This document shows, in pieces, positions 6,795 to 13,254 of a DNA stretch of 15,409 nt (the first letter of the stretch is position 1; each line of letters begins with the position of its first letter). The notes beneath the pieces were generated by a model. The model had not been told where the DNA came from. It did not search any database and saw only the letters and a program-made list of their open reading frames with translations. The DNA is from Thermoplasmatota archaeon. Its GTDB lineage: Archaea; Thermoplasmatota; JAQUQK01. The stretch spans positions 1 to 15,409 of the forward strand of contig JAQUQK010000017.1 in NCBI GenBank assembly GCA_028716125.1, given 5' to 3'. The position numbers and the translations under genes are program-made.

Positions 6795-8165
6795 TCATTC
6801 CGCGAACGGCGCTTTCTCTTCCTCGGGGACGTAAACCCCTTCCGGCGTGTATCCAGTATAATTTGAATTTCCTTTCCAGGGCACATCCACCAATTTTCCT
6901 TCGCCTATTTTCACCGCAAAATAGTCCGCTTCTGTGCCGACAATCACCACTCCGCCGGAAATGATAGGGGCGCAGCATATGCCCAGCCCCGCCTCGGTGC
7001 GCCATACTACTTCCCCGGTCGCCTGATCCTGGATAATGAAAGAGCCTCTTCCGTGGGATGCCGTGTAAAGATATCTGTCGTCGACTGCGCTGGTCGCCCA
7101 TCCATCGTCTCCATCGACTGCGTTTTCCCACAGCGTGCTGCCGTCCTTCCAGTAAAGCGCTACCCTGGTTCCGTCCGGCGTGTTGTAAAGAGGGACGAAG
7201 AGGCGCCCCCTGTGGTACGTGAGAACGGATTTTATTGCGTTTCCCTCGAAGATTCTCTGCCATGCGACCTGTTGCTTTTCGGCGTCAATCGCATAAACGG
7301 TTCCGCTTCGCCACGGCGCGTCGCTTATGCCGTCGTCATACGGAAACCAGTCAGTTCCTATATAAATCAATCCATGGTCGCTGTCGTATATCGGCGTATT
7401 GTATGTGTTCCCGACATCGAGCGGAAAAGTCGCCTGCGCCGGCGGCAAGTGAGCCAGCGGCAAGCTCCATAGGGGGCTTCCAGTTTTCTTGTCATAGGCG
7501 CGGAAAAAGCACGGATTGTGATAATACACTGTGTTGCCGACTATGAGCGCCCCTCCCCTGTCCATGAACTGCTGATATGGAGGGAATGCGGATTGCAATG
7601 TAGACCAAACCTTTTCGCCGGTTGACGCCTTGTAGCACCCTGACGGCAGGTAGAAGCAGTCGGTCTCACTGTCGTACGGAAACACTTCCACGTCAGCCCC
7701 GTAGTCCACAGACCACTCGTTTTCTATTTTCCATGTGGTCATATTTATTACGCAAACCGTGCCGGAACCGCCGAATTCCGTTTCCAAGGCATGGCAGAAA
7801 AGATAGACTCTGCCGTGCGCGAAAAACGGCGCGGTGGCCGACTTGCGGCTCAGGTTGATTTGCCGCTCGACGTTTCCGGTGTACAAATCCACGACCTTGA
7901 GATTCGGCGGGTCCTCGTTGCACATGGGGCAGAAAACCTTCCCGCCGTAAACGGTCTGATGCTCGTCCCAGAAGCCCGCGTGCCTCCAGAGCATGGTGAA
8001 ATTTCCGAACTCAATGGGGTTTTCTTCAACGCCGCCGCTTGGGCTTACTGTCTCCTTTTTTTCGCCGCCTATGCATCCGGATAAAGGCGATGCCATGACG
8101 AGGAGCGCCAACAGCATAATGGCGATTGCCCTGCTAAATAGCGTTTTACGCGTTATCGAGTCCAT
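6795..8165 (-). CDS. PQQ-type beta-propeller surface lipoprotein
   Basis: A 456-residue protein with a signal peptide ending ASPLSGC (Cys31) and then repeated blades of the PQQ-like propeller type, each with a D/K-xxTG-xxxW step: VVDLYTGNVE (91-100), ASTGEKVWS (180-188), AYDKKTGSPLW (223-233), AIDAEKQQVAW (292-302), KDGSTLWE (340-347) and QDQATGEVVW (379-388). About seven or eight blades fit. It could be a scaffold, a binding protein or a quinoprotein-like enzyme; no PQQ-ligand set is evident. Cysteines are frequent, including CPMC (79-82) and a CC pair (397-398), which might bind metal or form disulfides. The ATG at 8165 follows AAGGTG (8170-8175). The gene lies 50 bases after GH28 gene B and before gene A. 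Confidence 0.85.
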   Translation of the reverse strand: MDSITRKTLFSRAIAIMLLALLVMASPLSGCIGGEKKETVSPSGGVEENPIEFGNFTMLWRHAGFWDEHQTVYGGKVFCPMCNEDPPNLKVVDLYTGNVERQINLSRKSATAPFFAHGRVYLFCHALETEFGGSGTVCVINMTTWKIENEWSVDYGADVEVFPYDSETDCFYLPSGCYKASTGEKVWSTLQSAFPPYQQFMDRGGALIVGNTVYYHNPCFFRAYDKKTGSPLWSLPLAHLPPAQATFPLDVGNTYNTPIYDSDHGLIYIGTDWFPYDDGISDAPWRSGTVYAIDAEKQQVAWQRIFEGNAIKSVLTYHRGRLFVPLYNTPDGTRVALYWKDGSTLWENAVDGDDGWATSAVDDRYLYTASHGRGSFIIQDQATGEVVWRTEAGLGICCAPIISGGVVIVGTEADYFAVKIGEGKLVDVPWKGNSNYTGYTPEGVYVPEEEKAPFAE

Positions 8166-8215
8166 TGTACACCTTTTTCGACGTTGCTTTCGAATCCGGG
8201 ACGATTAAGCCGGCA

Positions 8216-10624
8216 TTACATAAACGAAAATGCATATCCGAGAACCGTCCCTAGCGTGTGATCCACGAATTCGTTTTGTTGCCTGAATACGATGGCTGGC
8301 GAGCCGCCGGGCGCCTGCTGGGCATTGAAATTATCGATGAGTATGTTCTCCACATCCTCGCACACCATTCCCGCTCTCTGGTCCGGAAGTGTAAATCCAA
8401 GTGAGATATTGTGAAACTCTATGCCTTTCACGTGGCGTACGAAGAATCCATATGCGACAGGAAGGGTGACTATAAACTGGGGGTCCGGATACACGCCGTC
8501 GCTCTCTCGGATTTCTGGCACCGGCGCGTCCGTCATTGCCCTTGGATAACCGCCTCTCACGGTTATGTTGATGTTGCTGAGCTTGACTCCGCCGTCCAAA
8601 GTATACCCTTCAACTGCGGTGATGCTGGACGTCGCGATGCCTGCCCATGTAGTCGCCTCGACGTTGCTTATGACCGCGTTCCTCACGCTTCCTATGGCAG
8701 TGCTGGTGGCGTTCGGGGGGCCGCGCATCCTGTTGCCGAGCCTGACAAATATGGGGCATTCCACGTTTATCAGCGTGAGGTTTGAATAGCATATGCCGTC
8801 GAGGATTCCGCCGTCCTGCGACATCATGACAATGCCGCCGGATACTGCAGTCGGATTTGCCCTCATAGGATCGCGCGCCACACAGCTATCGAACAGGATG
8901 TTCCTGAAGTCCCCGGACGACTCTGTTCCTATTTTAAATGCGTTTATTACGTTGGAAATGAGCGAATTCTTGAAGGTCAGGTTCTCGGTGGAGCGCTTGT
9001 ATCCGAGCGCATACGTGGCTTTGACCGCCACCGCATCGTCGAACGACTTGATCTCCGCGTTGGTGATTGTGACGTTGTGGCAGCAGTCCGGGTCTATCCC
9101 GTCCACGTTAACGTCGCGTGCTACATATCCATCTATGTAAACGTTGTCGCAGCCCGCCATCAATATCGCCTCGTCAGGCGCGTTCTTAATCATGATGTCC
9201 TTAATCAGAATGTTCGTGCAGAGTTTTAGCGCAATCGGCTTAGGGCCGCGGTTGTATATGCTGTCGCTCCGGTAGAGGAGATCGCGCATAATCCATGCAG
9301 GCTCCTGCGGCGGCCCCTCGCCAAGCGGCGTGGCATCGAATGCCTCGTTGCCGTCGATTGTTCCCGGTCCGATGAATGCGATGTTGGTCAGGTTTTCTCC
9401 CCAGATGAAGCTGTGGTGGAAAAAGCTGTGGGATGCGTCCTGGTAGGTGTTCGGGCGCTTTTCATATGGATCGTATTGTGATATGTCCCTCGTCCCAAGA
9501 AGCGTTGCGTCCTTGTCGAACTTCATGGTCACGTTGCTCTTCATGTGTATTGAGCCCGAAATGTATGTGCCGGCCGGCAGATAAACTATTCCTCCTCCTG
9601 CCTTGCTGCAGTTGTCTACCGCGGCGTTTATGGCTTTGGTGTCAAGGGCCGCGCCGTCGCCTGTTGCTCCAAAATCGCGGACGTTGAAACCAGGGAATTG
9701 CCCGGATGCGCCAATGGATGCTCCAAACGCATTTTTCGCCGCTGGCGCCGCCGAGAGAGAATATGTCTTGCCGGCCCCGTCAAGGCTGCTTTCTTTTATG
9801 ACCATGTCGCTTGAGGTGCTCTTGGCATACCATGTCTCGGTAAAGATGTTCTTGACGATGCCGTCGGTCTTCGACACTTCCATAGTTCCTTTGCGGGTGA
9901 TTTGGACGTTGCATGTTTCTTCTTTGTCCCCTGTGAGAACCTGCCACTGTATCCCTACGTCGTAGTACCTGAGCGTTCCCTGGCCGGTTATATTCAATGT
10001 GTAGTCGAATGCGACGTTTCCTCCTGGAGTTGGCGCGAAATTCTCGCATACTATCTTTGCAGTGGCGTCTCCCTCCAGTTCCGGCTTTCCCTTTCCTTCA
10101 TTTCTGGGCGAAAATAGGGCAATTGTGTTATACTTCATTATGTAAGCCGGGGTGGTGCTTTCGATGCGATTTTCCGACGAGCCCCAGTTGCAAAGCGTCA
10201 GTGGCTGCTTGAATTCCATGGCCACCTTCGCCGCGTCGCTGCTCGGAGAGTTGTAAATTATCCACCCGAGATCCGCAAAACCTTTTTCGGTTGTCTGCCA
10301 GTAGTTTATCTGCTTGGTCGTAAGCGCGTCCTGCCACCTTTCGGAAAATACGCCCGGGAAAACGAAGCCGTCCTTGACCGTTGAGACGTTTGATACGAAT
10401 TTTTCTGCCTTTATTCCCGACGCCCATGGCGCTTCCGATTCCCCGGCAAACGTCCTGAAGACTGCACTCTCAACTCCGCCTACGACGCTTGTATATAATA
10501 GCGGATTTGTAAGCGAATGCACAGCAGATTTGGACGGGTTTTCGCCAATGCATCCCGATAGCACCGTTGCCGTAAACAGCGCCACAATCGAGATTGCGAG
10601 CGCCTTGCTAATCGCCCTGTTCAT
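8216..10624 (-). CDS. Surface lipoprotein, GH28/pectate-lyase-fold glycosidase, paralogue B
   Basis: The 802-residue protein begins with a signal peptide ending TATVLSGC (Cys25), then the same N-terminal region as paralogue A (about 50-300) and a GH28-type beta-helix from FNVRDFGATGDG (313-324). Visible motifs are PAGTYISGSIHMKS, GENLTN, GPGTIDGN, NVDGIDPDCC (Asp508, Asp511), SFDDAVAVK (Asp529, Asp530) and KIGTES (564-569). The three catalytic Asp positions of GH28 are therefore present; the GHG histidine is not. It carries about ten N-X-S/T sequons. After the shared APGG motif it has an extra 22-residue tail ending in a hydrophobic run, absent from paralogue A. The start is supported by GAGGAG (10630-10635), five bases from the ATG. 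It begins 34 bases after the LamG-like gene, so they are likely co-transcribed. Confidence 0.87.
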   Translation of the reverse strand: MNRAISKALAISIVALFTATVLSGCIGENPSKSAVHSLTNPLLYTSVVGGVESAVFRTFAGESEAPWASGIKAEKFVSNVSTVKDGFVFPGVFSERWQDALTTKQINYWQTTEKGFADLGWIIYNSPSSDAAKVAMEFKQPLTLCNWGSSENRIESTTPAYIMKYNTIALFSPRNEGKGKPELEGDATAKIVCENFAPTPGGNVAFDYTLNITGQGTLRYYDVGIQWQVLTGDKEETCNVQITRKGTMEVSKTDGIVKNIFTETWYAKSTSSDMVIKESSLDGAGKTYSLSAAPAAKNAFGASIGASGQFPGFNVRDFGATGDGAALDTKAINAAVDNCSKAGGGIVYLPAGTYISGSIHMKSNVTMKFDKDATLLGTRDISQYDPYEKRPNTYQDASHSFFHHSFIWGENLTNIAFIGPGTIDGNEAFDATPLGEGPPQEPAWIMRDLLYRSDSIYNRGPKPIALKLCTNILIKDIMIKNAPDEAILMAGCDNVYIDGYVARDVNVDGIDPDCCHNVTITNAEIKSFDDAVAVKATYALGYKRSTENLTFKNSLISNVINAFKIGTESSGDFRNILFDSCVARDPMRANPTAVSGGIVMMSQDGGILDGICYSNLTLINVECPIFVRLGNRMRGPPNATSTAIGSVRNAVISNVEATTWAGIATSSITAVEGYTLDGGVKLSNINITVRGGYPRAMTDAPVPEIRESDGVYPDPQFIVTLPVAYGFFVRHVKGIEFHNISLGFTLPDQRAGMVCEDVENILIDNFNAQQAPGGSPAIVFRQQNEFVDHTLGTVLGYAFSFM

Positions 10625-10629
10625 GTTAT

Positions 10630-10635
10630 CTCCTC
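10630..10635 (-). promoter_or_regulatory. Ribosome binding site of GH28 gene B
   Basis: GAGGAG five bases upstream of the ATG at 10624. It confirms the start that yields an intact lipoprotein signal peptide and implies translation from a leadered polycistronic message beginning upstream of the LamG-like gene. Confidence 0.65.
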
Positions 10636-10658
10636 GCCATTGCCATTCTAATTAGTGC

Positions 10659-11591
10659 TCATGCTTTCTGTATCGTAAAGTTGTCGAACTTTGCCCATCC
10701 CATCTGGTGATTTGGTTGCCAGAAGAGCGTGTTGTCCGCGTAGGAATTGGCGCAGTAGAAAAGGCCGACGCTCTGCGAACCTTCGGCGGAGGCAATGTCC
10801 ACGGATCCCAATTCGGACCATTTGATCCCGTCCGTTGACTGGGATGCCGTAAATTTGGTGCCATTTTTGGCCAGCTTCAGCCAGATTGGGAGCGCGCTGG
10901 CGACGGTCGCGCTCTTCTCTATATACCCGTTGTCGTCGGCGTCCCATCCGAAGTATGTACCGCGCCCTTTGGCATTTTCTGCGCCCAGTATCAGATGGCC
11001 TTTGGAAGAGGCGGCGGCCGAGATGTCGTTTTTAACCATTATCCCCCCCTTCGCATAGGTGCCTGCGGTGTCTACGCTGACGACCTTTACAGAGACCTCA
11101 AAATTCCCGCTTATTGGCGTATAAACTGCGCCGTACTGGTCTGCCATTGGAGGAAATACGGCATATGCCCCTGCCGGCGTCCCCGACGTCCCTGAAATTG
11201 GAACCGGAATCGGAACCGGGAAATAGCCCATGTAATCCGCAGTCGCATCATAGACGTCCACTCCGCCGGCATATATCTGCATCATGCCATCTTTCTCTTC
11301 GAAACTCGTCCCGTCCTCTGCGTCGCAGTCGGCGGTTTTCCATGCGGAATTCACCGCGCTGTCGTCGAAGTCGTCGCTGAAAATTATGTTTTCGGCAGTT
11401 TTGTTCGCATTCTCGGTCGCATTTGTCTGGTTGGGTGCCTGCTCGGTTTCACTGCCAGACGGCCCTGCCGATGTTTCCGTGGCATCCGTCGCAACCGTAT
11501 TCTTCTTCTCGCTTTCTCCGATGCACCCGGCAAAAATCGTTCCCAACATCAGGCCTATTACTGCAATCGCCATCAATACATTCTCTTTCAT
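10659..11591 (-). CDS. LamG/concanavalin-like (DUF1349-like) surface lipoprotein
   Basis: A 310-residue protein: signal peptide ending TIFAGC (Cys23), a flexible Thr/Glu/Asn/Ser-rich linker (about 27-68) and one C-terminal jelly-roll domain. The domain starts FSDDFDD and shows the family's KGGIMVKND (181-189), PIWLKLAKNG (235-244), FTASQSTDGIKWSELGSV (247-264) and a closing FDNFTI strand. Such domains usually bind carbohydrate, so it may tether the locus's substrate; it has no obvious catalytic residues. The linker has three sequons in twelve residues (Asn54, Asn57, Asn63), suggesting a glycosylated stalk. The ATG at 11591 is preferred to the upstream ATG at 11663 because it follows AGGAG (11599-11603) and starts a proper signal peptide. 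It is the first gene of the four-lipoprotein run. Confidence 0.82.
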   Translation of the reverse strand: MKENVLMAIAVIGLMLGTIFAGCIGESEKKNTVATDATETSAGPSGSETEQAPNQTNATENANKTAENIIFSDDFDDSAVNSAWKTADCDAEDGTSFEEKDGMMQIYAGGVDVYDATADYMGYFPVPIPVPISGTSGTPAGAYAVFPPMADQYGAVYTPISGNFEVSVKVVSVDTAGTYAKGGIMVKNDISAAASSKGHLILGAENAKGRGTYFGWDADDNGYIEKSATVASALPIWLKLAKNGTKFTASQSTDGIKWSELGSVDIASAEGSQSVGLFYCANSYADNTLFWQPNHQMGWAKFDNFTIQKA

Positions 11592-11679
11592 TTCACCACT
11601 CCTGACACAATCGATGCTGCTTTTTACAATTAGTGGTCTTTCCAGCAAGCATCCAGACAACAATGCAAGTGTATTATTA

Positions 11680-11688
11680 GTTTATAAG
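11680..11688 (-). promoter_or_regulatory. Candidate TATA box for the lipoprotein cluster
   Basis: CTTATAAAC lies about 92 bases upstream of the LamG-like start, which would give a leader of roughly 65 bases. A second, weaker candidate (TTGTAAAA near 11622-11629) would give a leader of about 9 bases. The 164-base gap here also receives the end of the radical SAM transcript. Which box is used cannot be decided from sequence. Confidence 0.4.
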
Positions 11689-11755
11689 TTTGCCGTTCAA
11701 ACGTCGTAAAATGAAGACATAAGAGCAAAACAACGCTTTGGAAACCCGTGCCCAA

Positions 11756-12790
11756 TCATAAATCATAGAAAGGCACAAGGTCGCAGCACAGGCATTTTGC
11801 ACACATTGTATTCATAGATTTCGTCGTCAGTCCGTGCTTTTCCAAAATTCCCTTGAGCGCTTCCGCCAGCCGAACGATTCTTTCCGGCTCCTGTGGTTTC
11901 GGCTCGAATCCGAGCGCTTCCTTCAGCGTGGCGCGGTTCAGGTCATTGATGCGAAGGGCGCGAAGCGTTGGGATGCATCCAAGAGACGCAAGAGTTTCGG
12001 CGCATTTCTGCACGTCTACGTCTGATTCGCCAAAGCCGAAAATTATGTTTGAAGTGACTTTGCCTTTTCCGAAAATCTGAACGGCACTGGCGATCAGCGC
12101 AAGCGATTTTTCATAGTTGAAGCCGGGGCAAACATTCGCGAGAATTTCCGGGGTTGCCGCCTGGATGTTGAGTTTTATTTCATCTGCGCCGGCGTCCTTT
12201 AGTTGCTGGATTTGCTCGCGCGTTTCGGCGTATGGTTCGACTCCGATTGCCGTGCCCGGAAGCGCCTTTCGAGCTTCGCGCACGACCTGCACAAAATCGT
12301 CAATCTGCTTTTCCACAGTTTCGGGGACTGCGCTTGTGATTGCAATCGCGCTGAAATTATTTTCTTTGCATGTTTTTATTATGAAGTCGGCGACCTGCTT
12401 TGTTGTGCGCGGCGTGTCTTTTATGCGCGGGGAATTGCAGAAGGCGCACTTGAAAATGCAGTGGGAATGTATGTTGACAAAGCACTGGTCTGGCGCGTGC
12501 GCCGGGACTTTGAGGACTTGAACTTCGCCGATGAATTGCCTGCCGTTTTCAAGAATCGAGAACCTGCCTTCGGCGTCCTGCGCAAGTGAAAATCTGCACG
12601 GTTCTCTTTTCACTGCCAGCTTTACGCGCGTTCCGTCAAAGCTGAGGGCAACAGAGGCGCTGCCTGTTCCCGGCCCTGCGGTGGATTTGGAGAGCGGGAA
12701 CGGAAGACGGATTTCCGGCGAAACAAAGATTTTGCCTTCCGAAATTAACGATGCTTTCTTGTCTTCGGCGTCCAAATCATCGCCCCTCAT
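11756..12790 (-). CDS. Radical SAM enzyme with C-terminal cysteine cluster
   Basis: Read from the ATG at 12790 (344 residues), the protein has about 100 residues of beta-rich N-terminal extension. The radical SAM motif follows as HCIFKCAFC (Cys111, Cys115, Cys118), the CX3CX2C that holds a 4Fe-4S cluster cleaving S-adenosylmethionine. Downstream barrel features are a KLNIQAATPEI strand and NIIFGFGES. The tail MCAKCLCC (Cys330, 333, 335, 336) could hold a second iron-sulfur cluster. It resembles archaeal biotin-synthase-related radical SAM proteins, but the reaction is not identifiable. A TTG two codons upstream (12796) is an alternative start. The gene begins 2-8 bases after the HTH gene with no ribosome binding site, so translation is probably coupled to it and the pair forms an operon. 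Confidence 0.85.
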   Translation of the reverse strand: MRGDDLDAEDKKASLISEGKIFVSPEIRLPFPLSKSTAGPGTGSASVALSFDGTRVKLAVKREPCRFSLAQDAEGRFSILENGRQFIGEVQVLKVPAHAPDQCFVNIHSHCIFKCAFCNSPRIKDTPRTTKQVADFIIKTCKENNFSAIAITSAVPETVEKQIDDFVQVVREARKALPGTAIGVEPYAETREQIQQLKDAGADEIKLNIQAATPEILANVCPGFNYEKSLALIASAVQIFGKGKVTSNIIFGFGESDVDVQKCAETLASLGCIPTLRALRINDLNRATLKEALGFEPKPQEPERIVRLAEALKGILEKHGLTTKSMNTMCAKCLCCDLVPFYDL

Positions 12791-12798
12791 CGGCAAAA

Positions 12799-13128
12799 CT
12801 ATTTGTCGCCGTATTTCTCGTAAATGCTCTCAAGAACCGGCGTCTTCTTGCACACGCCGCAAATTCCGCATATGCCTGGCTGGAGGTCTTTTATTCTTCC
12901 CGCCGCAATCTCGTCGGCAAGGTGGCCTATCTGAGTTTCCATTTCCTTGTTGTTGAACTTCGATAGCCCGCGCCTTGATTTCAAGTATTGTGAAACTGCC
13001 GCCGGCGTTATGCCTAGCTTTTCAGCTATGTCTTTTTGCGCCATTCCTTTTTTCTTGAGTTTCGTGGCAAGGTCGCGCCGAATTGAAGGAAGAACGTACC
13101 AGACTATTAGCTCGCAGGGCATTTTCAT
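12799..13128 (-). CDS. COG2522/ThiR-type HTH regulator with CxxCxxC tail
   Basis: The 109-residue protein begins MKMPCELIVWYVLPSIRRDL, the conserved opening of the archaeal COG2522 regulators. An XRE-like helix-turn-helix follows (KDIAEKLGITPAAVSQYLK, 32-50). ThiR, the archaeal thiamin-pathway repressor, has this domain fused to a ThiN ligand-sensing domain; here ThiN is absent. Instead the tail carries Cys87, Cys90 and Cys93 (CGICGVC), which with Cys5 could bind iron-sulfur or another metal. Divergence from thi4 suggests it controls thi4 and its own operon with the radical SAM gene; that is inferred. A TATA box 29 bases upstream of the ATG indicates a leaderless transcript. Short COG2522 members with C-terminal cysteines are, to my knowledge, not unique to this genome. 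Confidence 0.85.
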   Translation of the reverse strand: MKMPCELIVWYVLPSIRRDLATKLKKKGMAQKDIAEKLGITPAAVSQYLKSRRGLSKFNNKEMETQIGHLADEIAAGRIKDLQPGICGICGVCKKTPVLESIYEKYGDK

Positions 13129-13152
13129 TGTATCGCGCCTTAATCGGCTGGG

Positions 13153-13161
13153 AATATTTAA
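13153..13161 (-). promoter_or_regulatory. TATA box for the HTH/radical SAM operon
   Basis: TTAAATATT on the minus strand, centred about 29 bases upstream of the ATG at 13128. This fits a leaderless message. A TTAATTAA palindrome overlaps its upstream side and belongs to the repeated TTAAC-rich region. Confidence 0.5.
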
Positions 13162-13187
13162 TTAACGCTGTTTATCGTTCGTAAAGT

Positions 13188-13199
13188 TAACAATTGTTA
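13188..13199. promoter_or_regulatory. 12-bp perfect palindrome, candidate operator
   Basis: TAACAATTGTTA is a perfect inverted repeat that overlaps the TATA box of thi4 by three bases. A regulator bound here would block TBP at the thi4 promoter and lies upstream of the TATA box for the divergent HTH operon, so it could influence both. Binding by the neighbouring HTH protein is inference. Confidence 0.45.
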
Positions 13200-13202
13200 T
13201 AA
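13197..13202 (+). promoter_or_regulatory. TATA box for thi4
   Basis: TTATAA about 55 bases upstream of the thi4 ATG. Transcription would start near 13225, giving a leader of about 30 bases that contains the GTTAAC pair and the GGTGAT ribosome binding site. Confidence 0.5.
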
Positions 13203-13226
13203 GTCGGCTTTTCATTCATGGCCGTA

Positions 13227-13242
13227 GTTAACGATAGTTAAC
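13227..13242. repeat. Two GTTAAC hexamers spaced one helical turn apart
   Basis: GTTAACGATAGTTAAC: two palindromic GTTAAC hexamers with start points exactly 10 bp apart, embedded in the direct repeat TAGTTAAC. They sit at or just after the predicted thi4 transcription start. A third GTTAAC lies at 13186-13191 and a related TTAAC at 13162-13166. The spacing puts both copies on the same face of the helix, as expected for paired regulator binding. Confidence 0.5.
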
Positions 13243-13245
13243 AGC

Positions 13246-13251
13246 GGTGAT
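13246..13251 (+). promoter_or_regulatory. Ribosome binding site of thi4
   Basis: GGTGAT, complementary to the archaeal 16S rRNA 3' end, ends three bases before the ATG at 13255. It supports this start and lies directly after the GTTAAC pair. Confidence 0.6.
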
Positions 13252-13254
13252 TGA

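Noticed and set aside
6694..7263. In-frame open extension of 190 codons upstream of GH28 gene A
   Set aside because: It lies on the same strand inside the propeller gene in another frame, has an Arg/Gly-rich composition unlike protein, and the signal peptide with ribosome binding site begins at 6693.
11592..11663. Upstream ATG adding 24 residues to the LamG-like protein
   Set aside because: It would bury the signal peptide, while the ATG at 11591 has AGGAG seven bases upstream and gives a normal lipoprotein signal.
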